Positions 8,474-17,117 are shown, counted from the stretch's first letter. The stretch is 53,889 bases of DNA from Acidobacteriota bacterium (GCA_021787555.1 JAJYLS010000002.1:1-53889); one strand, 5' to 3'. Numbers and translations are program-made. The notes: generated by a model from the letters alone, not told the origin.

Positions 8474-9194
8474 CGGCCTCATTCTAGCATCCGGAGCCGC
8501 GACGCCCGCCGCGCGCGCGCAGGATGCGGGGCCGCCGCCGAAGTTCGCGCGGCTTATCGCGCACCGCGAGACCGAGACGGAGGCCGAGCGGAACGAATAC
8601 ACGTACCGGCAAACCGTGACGATTCAGGAATTGGACGAGCACGGCATGATCCGCGGGGAATACCACGAAATGCGGGACGTCATTTTTTCGCCTCAGCACG
8701 AGCGCAGCGAGGAGGTGGTGGGCAAGGTGCGCAACACGCTCCAAAGGCTGCTGCTGACGCCGGAGGATTTCAACGATATCCGCGACATCCAGCCGCTGGT
8801 GCTGACGAAGGACAAGCTGTGGAATTACGAGACGAGGACGCGCGGGGATGAGGTGGTGGACGGGATCGATTGCTGGGTGCTGCAAGTGCGGCCGCGGCAA
8901 ATTCTCACGGGGATGCGGCTGTTCGATGGACTGGTGTGGGCGGACAAGAAAGAATACAACATCGTGCGGATGGCAGGGCGTGCGGTGCCGGAGATCCGCA
9001 CGATGAAATCGGAAAACCTGTTCCCGAGATTCATTACGGTGAGGAAGCCGATCGATGGGAAGCATTGGTTCCCGGTGTTGACGTACGCGGACGACGTGCT
9101 GCAATTCCGGTCGGGGCCGCAGAGGGAACGGCTGAAGATCGAATACAGCAATTATAAGAGGTTCAGCGCGGAATCCACGTTTACGCCGAAATAG
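8412..9194 (+). CDS. Secreted LolA-like fold protein of unknown function
   Basis: I do not recognise a named family with certainty. From the ATG at 8412 the product (260 aa) has a basic n-region, a hydrophobic core (VLVIGLILASGAATPAA) and a probable signal cleavage at ARAQD. The mature part resembles outer-membrane-lipoprotein-sorting (LolA/LolB-like) beta-barrel proteins of acidobacteria. It has repeated short strands, a GLVWADKKEYNIVRM segment and a C-terminal YADDVLQF strand. The start is uncertain: ATG 8412 overlaps the divergent CPBP gene by 62 bp, and TTG 8466 would give almost no overlap but a weak signal peptide. It converges on the response regulator gene with a 3-bp gap. Confidence 0.65.
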   Translation: MPSTVQPARSAARKRTGVLVIGLILASGAATPAARAQDAGPPPKFARLIAHRETETEAERNEYTYRQTVTIQELDEHGMIRGEYHEMRDVIFSPQHERSEEVVGKVRNTLQRLLLTPEDFNDIRDIQPLVLTKDKLWNYETRTRGDEVVDGIDCWVLQVRPRQILTGMRLFDGLVWADKKEYNIVRMAGRAVPEIRTMKSENLFPRFITVRKPIDGKHWFPVLTYADDVLQFRSGPQRERLKIEYSNYKRFSAESTFTPK

Positions 9195-9197
9195 TCA

Positions 9198-9929
9198 CTA
9201 TGCGGGTGCCGACTGGAACCGGTAGCCGACGCCGCGGACGGTGAGGAGGTGCCGGGGCTTGGTGGGATCGTCTTCGACGTAGCGGCGGAGGCGCACGATG
9301 AAGTTGTCGATGGCGCGGGTGTCGGTGTCTTCGTGGAGGCCCCACACGTTTTCGAGCATGGATTTGCGGGAGACCGGCTTGCCCTCGTGCTGGATGAGAT
9401 AGCGGAGCACGTTGGCTTCCATGAGGGTGAGGGGGAAGACCTGGCCGCGGGCGTGGAGCTCGAGCTTGCCGTAGTCGAAGGATTTGCCATCGAACTTGAA
9501 AGCACCGGTATCGCGCTCGGGCGGAGTATCGGGTTTACTTTCGAGGCCCGCGAGGAGCCACTCGCGGCGGCGGAGGAGGCCGCGGATGCGGGCGATTAAG
9601 ATGGACAGGTCGAACGGCTTGGTGAGGTAGTCGTCGGCGCCGGAGGCGAAGCCGTGGAGGATGTCGTCGGGATGGCCGCGGGCGGTGAGCATGAGGGTGG
9701 GGATGAACTGGCCGGCGCGGCGGAGTTCGGAAATGACCTCGAAGCCGTCCTTGCCGGGGAGCATGACATCGAGGACGACGACGTCGCAGGCGGCATCGGG
9801 TGCGGCGAGAAGCGCGAGGGCGGCTTCGCCGGTCTCGACCACGCGGACTTCGTAGCCCTCGGCTTCGAGGTTGTAGCGGAGGCCTTCCGCCAGATGCTTT
9901 TCGTCTTCGACGACCAGGATGCGATTCAT
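9198..9929 (-). CDS. OmpR/PhoB-type response regulator
   Basis: This is a DNA-binding response regulator of 243 aa. The receiver domain (residues 1-120) has the acidic pair E9-D10 (VVEDE), the phosphoacceptor D54 in VVLDVMLPGKDG, and K104 in DDYLTKPF. A winged-helix effector domain occupies about residues 150-240, ending with LTVRGVGYRF as in OmpR/PhoB proteins. It starts at ATG 9929 and overlaps the upstream kinase gene by 4 bp (ATGA), so the two are translationally coupled and form a cognate pair. The target genes are not evident: neighbours are a LolA-like secreted protein and a protease. Confidence 0.9.
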   Translation of the reverse strand: MNRILVVEDEKHLAEGLRYNLEAEGYEVRVVETGEAALALLAAPDAACDVVVLDVMLPGKDGFEVISELRRAGQFIPTLMLTARGHPDDILHGFASGADDYLTKPFDLSILIARIRGLLRRREWLLAGLESKPDTPPERDTGAFKFDGKSFDYGKLELHARGQVFPLTLMEANVLRYLIQHEGKPVSRKSMLENVWGLHEDTDTRAIDNFIVRLRRYVEDDPTKPRHLLTVRGVGYRFQSAPA

Positions 9930-10819
9930 CTCTGCACAGGAAGTTGTAACACGAAAGTGCTGCCGCGGCCGGGGCCGTCGCTTTCGGCCCAGGCGCGGCC
10001 GCGGTGGCGGCGGGCGACGGAGCGCACGATGAAGAGGCCGAGGCCGGTGCCTTTGACGCGCGAGGCGAGCGGGCCCGGGACGCGGTAGAAGCGCTTGAAG
10101 ACGCGCTTGAGCTCGGACTTGGGGATGCCGGGACCGTGGTCGGTGACGCGCACATCCACGAACCGGCCGTCGACGGCCTGAGTTTTGACGATCACCTTCA
10201 TGGATGGGCCGGAGTACTTGACGGCGTTGTCCACCAGGTTGGAGACGGCGGCGCGGACTTCGTCGGGATCGCCCTGGACGGTGAGAGGCGGGCCGGGTTG
10301 GAAGAGGAGGGAATCGGGGCCGAGCGCCTCGCGGGTGCGGGCGCGCGTGACGCATTCCGAGACGAGGTCGTTGATGGCGATGGGGGCGAGGTTGAGCGTG
10401 CGGCGAGAGACGCCGATGCGGCCAGCGCGCAAGACCTGCTCGATGGTGACGAGGAGGCGGTTGCTGTCCTCGAGCATGACGCGGTAGAAATCCTTGCGTT
10501 TGGACTCATCGACGGGGCGGGACTGGAGGGTCTCGAGGTAGAGCTTAATGGAGGCGACCGGAGTTTTGAGCTCGTGAGTGACGGCATTGATGAAGGCGTC
10601 GTGCTGCTCGTTGCGGCGGATTTCGCGAACGAGAAAGGTGGTATTGAGGACTACACCGGCGATGATGGTGGCGAGCAGGACGATGCCGAGGAAGAGGAGG
10701 ATGCCGTGGCGCCAGTTGAGCAGGACCCAGCCGACGTAGAGGAGCAGGATGACGGAGATGAGGCCGACGCCGAGGGCGATGAAGAAGGCAATGGAGCGGC
10801 GCCGGCCGGGGATGACCAT
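9926..10819 (-). CDS. Membrane histidine kinase paired with the response regulator
   Basis: The product (297 aa) has two transmembrane helices at about residues 10-34 and 40-64 with almost no periplasmic loop between them. It therefore probably senses an intramembrane or envelope signal. The dimerisation helix carries the H-box AVTHELKTPVAS with phospho-acceptor H82. The ATPase domain shows the N-box NLVDNAVKYSG, the G1 box DHGPGIP and the G2 box GTGLGLFIV. It lies immediately upstream of, and overlaps by 4 bp, the response regulator gene. Three heptamer repeats lie just upstream of its start. The lack of a sensor domain is typical of small stress kinases. Confidence 0.88.
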   Translation of the reverse strand: MVIPGRRRSIAFFIALGVGLISVILLLYVGWVLLNWRHGILLFLGIVLLATIIAGVVLNTTFLVREIRRNEQHDAFINAVTHELKTPVASIKLYLETLQSRPVDESKRKDFYRVMLEDSNRLLVTIEQVLRAGRIGVSRRTLNLAPIAINDLVSECVTRARTREALGPDSLLFQPGPPLTVQGDPDEVRAAVSNLVDNAVKYSGPSMKVIVKTQAVDGRFVDVRVTDHGPGIPKSELKRVFKRFYRVPGPLASRVKGTGLGLFIVRSVARRHRGRAWAESDGPGRGSTFVLQLPVQR

Positions 10820-10830
10820 GATTACAGGAT

Positions 10831-10851
10831 AGCTATTCGCTATTGGCTGTT
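10831..10851. repeat. 7-bp tandem repeat (NGCTATT x3)
   Basis: Three successive heptamers AGCTATT, CGCTATT and GGCTGTT lie directly upstream of the histidine kinase start. The period is exactly seven and one unit is slightly degenerate. It is one of the boundary repeats of the window. Confidence 0.55.
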
Positions 10852-10874
10852 GACGGGGGCGGGATTCTCAGTGA

Positions 10875-11172
10875 TCACACATCGGCGAGCCCCGCGGTAG
10901 CTTCGGTCTTGTCCAAAACGGCGATGGGCCGGACAAGCTGCCGCATGATTTCCGCCGTCGGGCTGGCGGCGTATTGGCGCACGAACGCATGGCCGCTGTC
11001 GCAAGCTTCCGCGATTTGCGGGTCGATGCTGGCGACCGGTGGCCAGATGAATTGCCTCGGGCTGCCCCGACGGATAGATCGAAAACGCTCCGCACCGCTC
11101 CCGCAGTGCACGGAAACATTTACCGCCGCCACAACTCTTGTACCGCTCGCAAATGATGATTCCGATCTTCAT
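10875..11172 (-). pseudogene. Decayed locus: CGGC-domain N-terminus joined to a MinD/Mrp-like ATPase C-terminus
   Basis: Reading leftward from ATG 11172, the first ~34 residues (MKIGIIICERYKSC, GGGKCFRALRERCGAF) match the conserved start of CGGC-domain proteins, with cysteines at 8, 14 and 19. The frame then loses similarity. In another frame, from about 11050 to the TGA at 10875-10877, the sequence ASIDPQIAEACDSGHAFVRQ then SPTAEIMRQLVRPI resembles the C-terminal part of MinD/Mrp-family P-loop ATPases, which have a D-P-x-I-x-x-A-C-D-x-G motif. The P-loop itself is absent. The simplest reading is a deletion that fused the ends of two neighbouring genes and shifted the frame. The CGGC part is the better supported of the two. 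Confidence 0.5.
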
Positions 11173-11207
11173 GTTGAGTCTCCATCCTTTTCTTCCGAGC
11201 GCAGCGT

Positions 11208-12593
11208 CTACTGTCCCTTGGCGGCCGCGGCTGCACGGTCCCACAGGCGGCCGAGATCGCGCCGCGCCAAAACGTGGCCCTGAATCACTACGGCGGAAAT
11301 CCTGTCTGTGTTGTCGATATCCGCCAGCGGATTACCATCGAGCAGCACCAGGTTGGCGGGTGCTCCCGGTGCGATTCCGAGTGGGGCAGTCCGGCCGAGA
11401 AATTCCTCCGGCGCAATCGTTGCGGCTTCCAGTGCCGCCGCCGGAGACAGGCCCGCCCGCACCAACAGTTTCAGCTCGTCGTGTAAGGCAAAGCCCGGAA
11501 TGCAATACGGCCAAGGCGTGTCGGTCCCCGCCAGAATGCGCACGCCGGCGCGCCACATCAGGCCGGTCAGCCGGAGGTCCAATTCAAAGAGTTTCCTGGC
11601 GGGCTCGACATTCCTCGACGCCTCGGCACTCACTTCCCACTTGCGCCGATAACCCGATGGAACATATTTCAGGCGCGGGTCCAGGTACAGGTCGGGATTG
11701 TGAGCTTCCGCGGGAAAGCGTTGTTCCGTCAGAGTGGGACACAGCCATGTGCCATGCTTGCGGAAATGCGCCGCGAGTTGCGCTGCTCTGTTCGGATCGA
11801 ATGTATCGACGATCGTCTGGATGGGAACGGCCTGGCCGTGTTTCATCAGGTCGCGGAGCCGGGACTCGGCGCTGGAGCAGGCCAGCAGGAGCCCATCCAG
11901 GTGCTCGATGGAGCGTTGGCCGGCGTCGGAAACCTCGGCCGGGGTCAGATCGCGGGGCACGTGGCCAGAGAACGGAAGGTTCAGCCGGCGGCACTCTTCA
12001 GCCAGCCCCAGGTACGCCGGCCGAGGCACATCCGAACCGATGGTCACGAAGTCCGCCCCGATTTCCCGTTGCCGGTCCACCGCCGCCTGGGCATCCGCTG
12101 CATTTTCGACTCCGAACGGCGCCGGCTTTGCCGGTCCCCGTCCCTCGATCGCTTCCGCCGTCGCTACGAGTTGCGGTCCAACGGTTTTGCCGGAAGCGAG
12201 CTCTGCCCGATACTGCTTCAGCCGTTCGAACTCCGGCAGGCTGCATTCCATCTCGCGCAGTCCAACGATGCCGTTCGCCAGGTACAACTGAAACGAGTCA
12301 GGCCCAATCATTCCCAAATGGACGTGCATGTCCCAGAGGCCGGGAATGAGATACTTTCCACGTCCATTGATATGTCGCGCGCCCTCCGGCGCTGCTGCTC
12401 TACTCACCGCCTCGATTCGCTGGCCGCGGACGAGAACAGTCTGGTCGGCGTGGATAGTCGCCGCGTGCACATCGACCACAGTGACGTGCTCAATCGCGAC
12501 AACCGGAACAGTTTGCCCCCATGATGCCAGCAGGAGGAGCATGAACAGCCCAAACCTCCGGCCGTGTCGGTTCCAGAGAGATTTACGAATCAT
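11208..12593 (-). CDS. Exported amidohydrolase-family protein with altered carboxy-lysine position
   Basis: This 461-aa protein (ATG 12593) has a signal or anchor segment (FGLFMLLLLASWG). The amidohydrolase metal motifs follow: DMHVHL (HxH), SGHVPRD (third His), IEHLDG (fourth His) and AGTDTPWP (the Asp). The fold ends with the usual beta-sandwich strand ANLVLLDGNPLADI. In the prolidase/imidazolonepropionase-like branch the carbamylated Lys lies in a segment of the type GADFIKV. Here the aligned stretch is GADFVTIGSD, so Thr appears where Lys is expected. That would make the metal site different from the canonical dinuclear one. The gene overlaps by 11 bp the end of a small membrane-protein gene upstream. 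The substrate is unknown; a dipeptidase or lactonase role is possible. Confidence 0.78.
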   Translation of the reverse strand: MIRKSLWNRHGRRFGLFMLLLLASWGQTVPVVAIEHVTVVDVHAATIHADQTVLVRGQRIEAVSRAAAPEGARHINGRGKYLIPGLWDMHVHLGMIGPDSFQLYLANGIVGLREMECSLPEFERLKQYRAELASGKTVGPQLVATAEAIEGRGPAKPAPFGVENAADAQAAVDRQREIGADFVTIGSDVPRPAYLGLAEECRRLNLPFSGHVPRDLTPAEVSDAGQRSIEHLDGLLLACSSAESRLRDLMKHGQAVPIQTIVDTFDPNRAAQLAAHFRKHGTWLCPTLTEQRFPAEAHNPDLYLDPRLKYVPSGYRRKWEVSAEASRNVEPARKLFELDLRLTGLMWRAGVRILAGTDTPWPYCIPGFALHDELKLLVRAGLSPAAALEAATIAPEEFLGRTAPLGIAPGAPANLVLLDGNPLADIDNTDRISAVVIQGHVLARRDLGRLWDRAAAAAKGQ

Positions 12594-12852
12594 GTTTCTG
12601 CATCCCGAAGAGGTCCGGCGTCCCGGCTTCCGAGGCACGAGTTAAACCGGAAGACAGCTCCCATGGCTTCACGGGCAAACTCCGCAAAAACTCGACATCC
12701 GATCGGGATAGCCGATCCGCTTGTGGTTTTGCACCCCCCTGACGAAGAGGGGCGGTCATGGCCCAGAACAAGCGGCCAGCCCAGATCAGCCAAAGGATCC
12801 CGAGAAATACGAAAGTCAAGACGCTGCCGAGATCCGCCTCGGAACCGGACAC
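12583..12852 (-). CDS. Small single-span membrane protein coupled to the amidohydrolase
   Basis: This 89-aa protein begins at GTG 12852, with a strong AAGGAG site six bases upstream that decides the start. Residues about 10-32 (VLTFVFLGILWLIWAGRLFWA) form one transmembrane helix, followed by a polar cytoplasmic or periplasmic tail. I recognise no family. The end overlaps the amidohydrolase start by 11 bp, so the two are probably translationally coupled. It may help membrane placement or partner the enzyme. The good ribosome-binding site and coupling support it as a real gene. Confidence 0.6.
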   Translation of the reverse strand: MSGSEADLGSVLTFVFLGILWLIWAGRLFWAMTAPLRQGGAKPQADRLSRSDVEFLRSLPVKPWELSSGLTRASEAGTPDLFGMQKHDS

Positions 12853-12883
12853 GTTTTCTCCTTTTCCAACTCCGCTGAGTAGA

Positions 12884-12911
12884 TGTAATCTGCACCTATA
12901 ATGATATTACA
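12884..12911 (-). promoter_or_regulatory. AT-rich inverted half-sites upstream of the membrane-peptide/amidohydrolase operon
   Basis: TGTAAT (12884-12889) and ATTACA (12906-12911) form an inverted pair separated by 16 bases. They stand in an AT-rich patch inside GC-rich DNA, about 30-60 bases upstream of the small membrane-protein gene. This suits a promoter with an operator, but no clear -35/-10 pair can be assigned. Confidence 0.3.
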
Positions 12912-13109
12912 GCAAATCGGGATCTCGCGTCATGCCGCCGGGGAGACCGGGTCCCATGCGGGGACCGCGTATCTGTCGGGTAGGCGGCGCCGGTAGGCGA
13001 GCTACGCCGCCCGAGCGCGGTTCCGGTGGAGCACATCTTCCGGCATGCTTTGGCGGGGAGATATTGGTGACCCCTGCGACGAGGCCGCCCTGTTACGAGT
13101 AAACTCCCG
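12912..13109. other. Non-coding gap with a GC-rich hairpin
   Basis: No convincing gene is seen. GGCGGCG (12983-12989) and CGCCGCC (13005-13011) can pair as a 7-bp stem, downstream of the tldE stop codon. It has no following T-run in either direction, so a role as terminator is possible but weak. Confidence 0.3.
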
Positions 13110-14450
13110 CTAGAAGCGCGTGACTTCGGTGAAGTTGAAATCGCGGACCTTCATGGCCGGGGCGACCAGGTCGCCTGCTTCCTCGCCTGAGGCGCGGACG
13201 GCTTGGGAGAGCGCTTCCACATTGGAGAGCATCTGGATGAGGCTTTCGTTGAAGCGGAAGTTGCGCACGCCGCCGCGGAGCTCGCCGTCTTCGACGAGGA
13301 AGGTGCCGTCGCGGGTCATGCCGGTGAAGATCTTCTCGTAGGGGTCGACTTCGCGGATGTACCAGAAGCGCGTGACGAGGATGCCGCGATCGGTGGAGGC
13401 GACCATCTCGTCGAGGGTGGAATTTCCGCCGGCGATGACGATGTTGCCGGGGGCTTCGCCGAACTCGTTGGGGAGCGGGAAACCGTGGCCGGTGGGGGTG
13501 GTGCCGGCATGCGCGGCGGCCTGGCGGCAGTAGGCGATGTCGCGCACGACGCCGCTCTCGACCAGCTTCAGGCGGCGGCGCGGGACGCCTTCGCCGTCGA
13601 AGGGCGGACCGGCCTGGCCGGGATGCCAGACGTCGTCGGAGATGGTGATGTTTTCGCCGAAGATCTTACGGCCGAGGCGGTCGTTGAGGAAGCTGCGGCC
13701 GTCGCGGATAGCGGTGGCGCTGAAATCGCCGAACATCTGGCCGGTGAGGTCGAGCACGGCGGCGGGCTCGAGGATGACGGTGTAGCGGCCGGGGGGAAGC
13801 TCGCGCGGGCCGGCGGACTCGGTGGCCTTGCGCGAGGCGCGGGCGGCGAGGTCGAGCGGATCGAAATCGCCGTGATAGCAGGCGCTGGCCTTGGCCCAGC
13901 CGGAGCTGTCGCGCCCCATGGCGGTGATGGAAAAGCGGGCCATGGTCTCACCGTGCCAGGCGGAGACGCCGCGGGAATTGAGCAGCGCGAAAAAAGATTC
14001 GCCGGTGGAGTAGATGCCGGCGGCGGTCTGGCCGGCATCCTCGACAACGGCAATGGCCTGGCCGACGGCGAGCGCGCGCGCGTCGGGCGTGGCCTGCGCG
14101 GTGGCTTCGAAGCGGCGGTCGACGAGCACGTATTTGGCCGGCGCGGCGAGCGGGAGGATCTCGGGATCGGGGTCGGTGAGGCGGGTGATGGCGATGGCCT
14201 CTTCCACGACCTCGCCGATGGATTCGCGATCCAGGCAATTGGTGCTGGCGCGGGCGGTGCGGCCATCGACGACGGCGCGGACGGAAAGGTGCACGGTGCG
14301 CTCGGCCACGTTCTGGTGGATGGCGTTATTGGCGAAGCGCGTGAGGGCGTGGTCCTCGCCGGCGACGATGGCTTCCACGTCGGTGACGCCGCGCGCGCGG
14401 GCGGCATCGGCCACCTGGGAGAAGAGGGTCTCGCATTCAGCCCTATCCAC
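13110..14450 (-). CDS. pmbA: TldE/PmbA-type subunit of the TldD-TldE metalloprotease
   Basis: This is a PmbA/TldE-family protein of 446 aa, the non-catalytic partner of TldD. It shows the family pattern in the middle (LPPGRYTVILEPAAVLDLTG, then SFLNDRLGRKIFGE) and the C-terminal block NIVIAGGNSTLDEMVAST followed by RGILVTRFWYIREVDPYE. No HExxxH is present, as expected for the E subunit. It overlaps the tldD gene by 8 bp, and that in turn overlaps thrC, so all three are one transcription unit. In known systems TldD/E forms a heterodimer that trims unfolded or modified peptides. No RiPP precursor is visible nearby, so a general proteolysis role is more likely here. Confidence 0.88.
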   Translation of the reverse strand: MDRAECETLFSQVADAARARGVTDVEAIVAGEDHALTRFANNAIHQNVAERTVHLSVRAVVDGRTARASTNCLDRESIGEVVEEAIAITRLTDPDPEILPLAAPAKYVLVDRRFEATAQATPDARALAVGQAIAVVEDAGQTAAGIYSTGESFFALLNSRGVSAWHGETMARFSITAMGRDSSGWAKASACYHGDFDPLDLAARASRKATESAGPRELPPGRYTVILEPAAVLDLTGQMFGDFSATAIRDGRSFLNDRLGRKIFGENITISDDVWHPGQAGPPFDGEGVPRRRLKLVESGVVRDIAYCRQAAAHAGTTPTGHGFPLPNEFGEAPGNIVIAGGNSTLDEMVASTDRGILVTRFWYIREVDPYEKIFTGMTRDGTFLVEDGELRGGVRNFRFNESLIQMLSNVEALSQAVRASGEEAGDLVAPAMKVRDFNFTEVTRF

Positions 14451-15897
14451 CGTAGGCCCCTCCGGTTTTGATTTTGCGGAAGCGGGCGGGGCTGGCGCCG
14501 TGGCCGGTGCCCATGACCTGCTCGGGCTGGCCCTTGCCGCAATTGGGGACGCCCCACAAGGTCCAGTGCTCGCGGCCGGCGATGGCCACGCAGGAATTCC
14601 AGAAATCGGTCGAGATGCCGCTGTAGCTGGGATTTTTCAGCATGCGCTTGCGTTTGCCGTTGCGCACTTCCCAGCCGATTTCGCAGCCGAACTGGAAGTT
14701 GTAGCGCTTGTCGTCGATGGACCAGCTCCGGTTGGTCTCCATGTAGATGCCGCTGCGGGCGTCGAACACCTCTTCCAGCTCCTGGTCGCCGGGGAGGAGG
14801 CTGACGTTGGTCATGCGAATGAGCGGCAGGCGCGCCCAGCCGTCGGCGCGCATGCAGCCATTGGAGCGCCCGGCGCCGACGGCGGCGGCGGTCTCGCGGG
14901 AGGTCATATAGCCGACGAAAAGGCCGCCGCGGACGATGTCGTTGGATTGCGCGGGGACGCCTTCGTCGTCGAACGCGAACGTGCCGAGGCCGGGGCCGTG
15001 CACCGGACGGGCGTCGCACACCACGTTGACGATTTCGGAGCCGTATTCGAGGCGGCCGAGCCGATCGAGGGTGAGGAAGCTCATGCCGGCGTAATTGGCT
15101 TCGCTGCCGAGCACGCGGTCGAGCTCGATGGGATGGCCGATGGATTCGTGGATCTGGAGCGCGAGCTGCGAGCTGTCGAGGATGAGATCGAATTCGCCTT
15201 CGGGGCACTGGTCGGCGGCGTGCAGGGCGACGGCTTCCTCGGCGATGCGCGGGGCATTTTCGAGGAGGTGCAGCTCGTCGATGAGTTCATAGCCCTTCAA
15301 TTGATACTGGCCGCCGAAGGAATTGGGGTAGGAGCGCCGCTGGATCTCGCCGTTCTTGTAGCTCAGCGCGGAAAAGCCGGCGCCGGACTGGACGCGCGTC
15401 TGATCGATGAGGCTGCCGAGCGTGGAGGCGAAGACCTGGCGGCGGCGCTCGAAATGCATGGAGGTTTCGGCCAGGGTGACGCCGGGGTTGCGGCGCAGAG
15501 CTTCGTCGATGGCCAGGAGCGCGGCAAGCTGGCGGTCCACGGGAATGGAAAACGGATCGATGGCGCAGGGCGAAACCCATTGGGCTTCGTATTTGCCCTC
15601 GGGGGCCAGCACGACGTCGCGCTTGTGGGCGGCTTTGCCGGCGCGCGCGATATCCAGGGCCAGGGCGGCGGCGGCGGCGATGCCCGCGGGGGTCAAATCG
15701 TCGGTGGCGGCGAAGCCCCAGCAGCCGAAGGCGAGCACACGAATGCCGAGGCCCAGGGATTCGGAGCCGGAGACGTGGCCGGCCTTGCCGTTCTTGGTGG
15801 TGATTTCGCGGTCGCGGATTTCGATCGCGCGCACGTCGGCGTAGGTGACGCCGCGGCGGGCGGCGGCGTCCAATGCCTGAAGCGCCAAGTCTTTCAT
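14443..15897 (-). CDS. tldD: TldD-type zinc metalloprotease subunit
   Basis: This is the catalytic subunit of the TldD/E protease (484 aa). The zinc motif HESIGH (H250, E251, H255) matches the family HExxxH. A downstream cysteine in VPNCGKGQP is at the position of the third metal ligand of TldD. Other family blocks include FAFDDEGVPAQ and RADGWARLPLIRMTN. It overlaps thrC upstream by 4 bp and tldE downstream by 8 bp, so the two subunits should be made in matched amounts. The association with threonine synthase is unusual for this pair. It acts in the cytoplasm, since no signal peptide is present. Confidence 0.9.
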   Translation of the reverse strand: MKDLALQALDAAARRGVTYADVRAIEIRDREITTKNGKAGHVSGSESLGLGIRVLAFGCWGFAATDDLTPAGIAAAAALALDIARAGKAAHKRDVVLAPEGKYEAQWVSPCAIDPFSIPVDRQLAALLAIDEALRRNPGVTLAETSMHFERRRQVFASTLGSLIDQTRVQSGAGFSALSYKNGEIQRRSYPNSFGGQYQLKGYELIDELHLLENAPRIAEEAVALHAADQCPEGEFDLILDSSQLALQIHESIGHPIELDRVLGSEANYAGMSFLTLDRLGRLEYGSEIVNVVCDARPVHGPGLGTFAFDDEGVPAQSNDIVRGGLFVGYMTSRETAAAVGAGRSNGCMRADGWARLPLIRMTNVSLLPGDQELEEVFDARSGIYMETNRSWSIDDKRYNFQFGCEIGWEVRNGKRKRMLKNPSYSGISTDFWNSCVAIAGREHWTLWGVPNCGKGQPEQVMGTGHGASPARFRKIKTGGAYGG

Positions 15898-17117
15898 CGC
15901 GGTGTGATTAAGCCGCCAAGTTTATCATGCTCGGTGGCAGCCAGGGCCTGGCCCAGGCGCGAGGCCCAGGCTTCCGGATACTTCAAGCCCGTGGCAGTGT
16001 TGTAGAGCACGATGCGGCTGCCGGGAGCGAGAAAACCGGATTGCAGAAGTTTTTTCAGGGCGGCGGCGGAGGCCGCTCCTTCAGGCGCCGGGTAAATGCC
16101 TTCGGAGCCGGCGAGTTGTACGGCGGCATCCATGATCTCGTCGTCGCTCACGGCGATGGCGGTGCCGGCGCTCTGGCGCAGGGCCTGCAAGACGAGAAAA
16201 TCGCCAATGGGCTTGGGCACGCGCAGACCGGCGGCGATAGTGTGGGAGTTCTCGAAGAAGCGGCTCTCGGAGGCATTTTCCTCGAAAGCGCGCACGATGG
16301 GCTGGCAGCCTTCGGCCTGGACGGCGATCATTTTGGGGCGGCGGCCGCCGATCCAGCCGAGCTTTTCCATCTCCTGGAAGGCCTTCCACATGGCGATCAA
16401 CCCCACGCCGCCGCCGGTGGGATAGACGATGGCATCGGGCAGTTCCCAATCGAGTTGCTCGGCCACCTCGTAGCCCATGGTCTTCTTGCCTTCCAGGCGA
16501 TAGGGCTCGCGCATGCCGCCGATATCGAACCAGCCTTCTTCGGCGGCGCGCCCGGCGACCAGGAGCGCGCAATCGGAGATCAGGCCATCGACCAGCGTGA
16601 CGTGCGCGCCGTGGGCTTTGCACTCCAGGTAATTGGGCTGGGGGACGTCGCGCGGCATGAAGATATTCGCCTCGATTCCGGCCGCGGCGGCATAGGCGGC
16701 GAGCGCGCTCGAAGCGTTGCCCGCGGACGCCATGGCGACCTTGCGGATGCCCATCTCCACGCACACGGAAACCGCGCAGGAGAGGCCGCGCGCCTTGAAC
16801 GAGCCAGTGGGATTGAGGCTTTCGTCCTTGACCCAGAGATTTCCAGCCGCCAGCATGGCGCCGAGGCGGTTCGCCCGGACCAGGGGCGTCCAGCCCTCGC
16901 CGAGTGTTACAATAGACCCATTAGCAGGTAACACTGGCGCGTAACGCCACATGGTGGAGGGACCATTGCGTACTTCCCGTCTTCTCCAGCGGTAGCGTAT
17001 GGTGTCCAGATCGTACCGCGCTAGCAGCGGTCCACCGCAGGTACAGAGGTTTTCGATTCTGCCCGCCTCCAGCCTCTTGTTGCAAGCGCTGCACTCTAGA
17101 TGCGTCACTTTAGCCAT
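15894..17117 (-). CDS. thrC: Threonine synthase, PLP-dependent, with N-terminal zinc ribbon
   Basis: This enzyme converts O-phosphohomoserine to threonine. It has an N-terminal zinc-ribbon-like segment (LECSACNK ... NLCTCGG) and the fold-type II PLP domain. The Schiff-base lysine is in NPTGSFKARG (K109 counting from a TTG one codon upstream). The PLP phosphate loop is PTGGGVGL, and the protein ends at about 407 aa, as in the short (class 1b-like) synthases. The ATG at 17117 is chosen over the TTG just before it. It overlaps tldD by 4 bp. A homoserine dehydrogenase is about 7.4 kb away on the other strand, while homoserine kinase is not in the window. Confidence 0.9.
   Translation of the reverse strand: MAKVTHLECSACNKRLEAGRIENLCTCGGPLLARYDLDTIRYRWRRREVRNGPSTMWRYAPVLPANGSIVTLGEGWTPLVRANRLGAMLAAGNLWVKDESLNPTGSFKARGLSCAVSVCVEMGIRKVAMASAGNASSALAAYAAAAGIEANIFMPRDVPQPNYLECKAHGAHVTLVDGLISDCALLVAGRAAEEGWFDIGGMREPYRLEGKKTMGYEVAEQLDWELPDAIVYPTGGGVGLIAMWKAFQEMEKLGWIGGRRPKMIAVQAEGCQPIVRAFEENASESRFFENSHTIAAGLRVPKPIGDFLVLQALRQSAGTAIAVSDDEIMDAAVQLAGSEGIYPAPEGAASAAALKKLLQSGFLAPGSRIVLYNTATGLKYPEAWASRLGQALAATEHDKLGGLITPR

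Noticed and set aside
13203-14471. A 422-residue plus-strand frame opposite tldE
   Set aside because: It is Gly/Ala/Asp-rich antisense of tldE and has no domain.
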